Origin: an uncultured bacterium
Lineage (GTDB): Bacteria; Patescibacteriota; Minisyncoccia; Phycocordibacterales; PALSA-1337
DNA length: 32,017 nt
Direction of reading: 5' to 3'
Assembly: GCA_903837075.1 (NCBI GenBank)
Contig: CAILTI010000019.1
Location: 1-32,017 of the forward strand
The notes under the pieces: model-generated
Told to the model about the DNA's origin: nothing
The model's input: only the letters and a program-made list of their open reading frames with translations
Database searches by the model: none
Position numbers and translations under genes: made by a program
Part shown: positions 31,059 through 32,017 of the stretch, piece after piece
Numbering within the stretch: position 1 is the first letter of the stretch
Layout: each line of letters opens with the position of its first letter

Positions 31059-31823
31059 ATGAATAAAAAACTAATAGTGGGTAATTGGAAGATGAACCCA
31101 GGTACATTGAACGAAGCGAGGAAGATCGCCAGGAATGTGAGGCGTGCTGCCCTCACGTTGGTGCATACAGAAGCTATCATTTGTCCTCCGTCAGTTTTCT
31201 TGGTACCACTCATTCCACGCAAAAAAGCTAGACATTTCAGTATAGGTGCGCAATCTGTATATTTTGCAGAGAGCGGTGCATACACTGGCCTTATCAGCAC
31301 GGCGATGTTGCATGATGTCGGGGTTGAATACGTGATCGTCGGACACTCTGAAGAGCGACAACGCGGCGATACGGATGAGATGGTTTCAAAAAAGGTCAGA
31401 GCAGTGATCGAGGCGGGTATGACCCCCATCGTCTGTGTTGGAGAATCGTCTCGCGATGATGTGGGGGCGACGCATTTTGGTGCACTGAGAGAGCAGATAA
31501 GGAACAGTTTTGAAAATGTTCCAAAGAAAGCTGCGGGAAATATCGTGCTAGCATACGAACCTGTCTGGGCCATAGGAGCGAAAGACTCGATGGTACCTGA
31601 ACAGATATATGAAATGTCTCTGTTCGTAAAGAAAGTTTTTTCTGATGTATTCAGCCAGGAATCGGCTGTAAAGATCTCTGTGCTATATGGTGGGGCAGTG
31701 AATAGTAGAAATGCAGCGGACATAGTTTCGATCGGGAAGGTTGATGGCCTACTCGTCGGTCGCGAGAGTTTGAATACTGTGAGTTTCGTGGAATTATTGA
31801 AGGCGGTAGATGCGGTGAAGTGA
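31059..31823 (+). CDS. tpiA: Triosephosphate isomerase
   Basis: 254 aa, normal length. It interconverts dihydroxyacetone phosphate and glyceraldehyde 3-phosphate in glycolysis. Catalytic residues are present: Asn/Lys in VGNWKMN (residues ~9-13), His in VIVGHSE, Glu in AYEPVWAIG on the segment before flexible loop 6, and the phosphate-binding YGGAVN and GLLVGRESL. An upstream GTG at 31053 is in frame, but the ATG at 31059 fits both the family N terminus and the -10 box. The HSE motif is followed by ERQRGDTD, a variant of the common RRxxxxETD. Confidence 0.96.
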   Translation: MNKKLIVGNWKMNPGTLNEARKIARNVRRAALTLVHTEAIICPPSVFLVPLIPRKKARHFSIGAQSVYFAESGAYTGLISTAMLHDVGVEYVIVGHSEERQRGDTDEMVSKKVRAVIEAGMTPIVCVGESSRDDVGATHFGALREQIRNSFENVPKKAAGNIVLAYEPVWAIGAKDSMVPEQIYEMSLFVKKVFSDVFSQESAVKISVLYGGAVNSRNAADIVSIGKVDGLLVGRESLNTVSFVELLKAVDAVK

Positions 31824-31828
31824 GTCGA

Positions 31829-31851
31829 GGCTCGATCATGTATATAGAGCC
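31829..31851 (+). terminator. Weak terminator after tpiA
   Basis: 5-bp stem GGCTC/GAGCC (31829-31833/31847-31851) with a 13-nt loop followed by GTATTTTAT, starting 5 nt after the stop codon. Weak by itself. Confidence 0.4.
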
Positions 31852-31903
31852 GTATTTTATAAGTAACCTCTCACACCTCTTGAGTCTCGAGGATATTTTG
31901 TGA

Positions 31904-31979
31904 CCAATATACCAGCGCATTTTCCAAAGGATGAGTGAATCCTTGGAGCGAGTCCTTTGTGAAAATGCTGGTATATTGG
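31904..31979. repeat. Long inverted repeat at the window end
   Basis: Arms of about 27 nt (31904-31931/31953-31979) begin with 13 perfectly matched bases (CCAATATACCAGC) and continue as ATTTTC and AAAGGA with small bulges. The loop holds an alternative hairpin (31924-31932/31939-31946) that competes for the same AAAGGA segment. A further perfect 7-bp hairpin, ACGATTC-agca-GAATCGT, follows at 31994-32011. It could be a structured RNA or a small mobile-element end; the window stops before it can be delimited. Confidence 0.6.
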
Positions 31980-32017
31980 GAACAAAGCCGCAGACGATTC
32001 AGCAGAATCGTGTCGTC

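Overview
The window looks like a chromosomal segment of a Patescibacteria/CPR bacterium, most likely of the Parcubacteria group. This rests on gene content and style, not on a marker-gene tree. The signs are small compact genes, a trigger factor without its isomerase domain, a type IV pilus cluster with very large prepilin-like proteins, a CPR-style diversity-generating retroelement (DGR), and short word-like repeats between genes. TGA is used as an ordinary stop, so this is not the recoded SR1/Gracilibacteria code. Many genes have a -10 box only 6-9 nt before the ATG and no Shine-Dalgarno sequence, which suggests leaderless mRNAs.

Layout. 1-1081: no convincing gene, unusually rich in hairpins. 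1082-4706: TrmB-type regulator converging on a ~950-aa protein with a GNAT acetyltransferase domain. 4790-8144: housekeeping genes rny, clpP and rsmE. 8216-11011: a complete DGR. 11040-12131: tig. 12237-16372: copper operon (csoR, copA, an HMA-DsbD_2-like membrane protein, a cupredoxin). 16369-19713 (minus): two exported or membrane proteins of unknown role and the proton pump hppA, preceded by a telomere-like heptamer inverted repeat. 19901-22307: a Pro/Tyr-rich lipoprotein, an XRE regulator, a possible hydrolase remnant and an M16 peptidase. 22395-23696 (minus): nusA. 23913-31037: type IV pilus genes pilB, pilC and three pilin-like genes. 31059-31823: tpiA, followed by a long inverted repeat at the window end.

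The main find is the DGR. A 108-nt template repeat (9408-9515) aligns without gaps to the last 36 shared codons of the target gene (9054-9161). I count 21 differences, and every one falls on a template adenine. A DGR-type reverse transcriptase and an Avd-like four-helix-bundle protein accompany it. Two features are unusual. The avd-like gene lies on the opposite strand, head-to-head with the RT. A run of ten G near the RT 5' end separates the best promoter and start codon from the RT reading frame by one base, so RT expression could be switched by tract length, or the tract could be misassembled.

The copper genes form a coherent unit. CsoR would bind the operator between its own -35 and -10 boxes and release it on Cu(I). 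CopA exports copper, and the two downstream proteins would handle copper or thiols in or outside the membrane. The pilus genes form one plus-strand cluster: extension ATPase, inner-membrane platform, then minor-pilin-like proteins.
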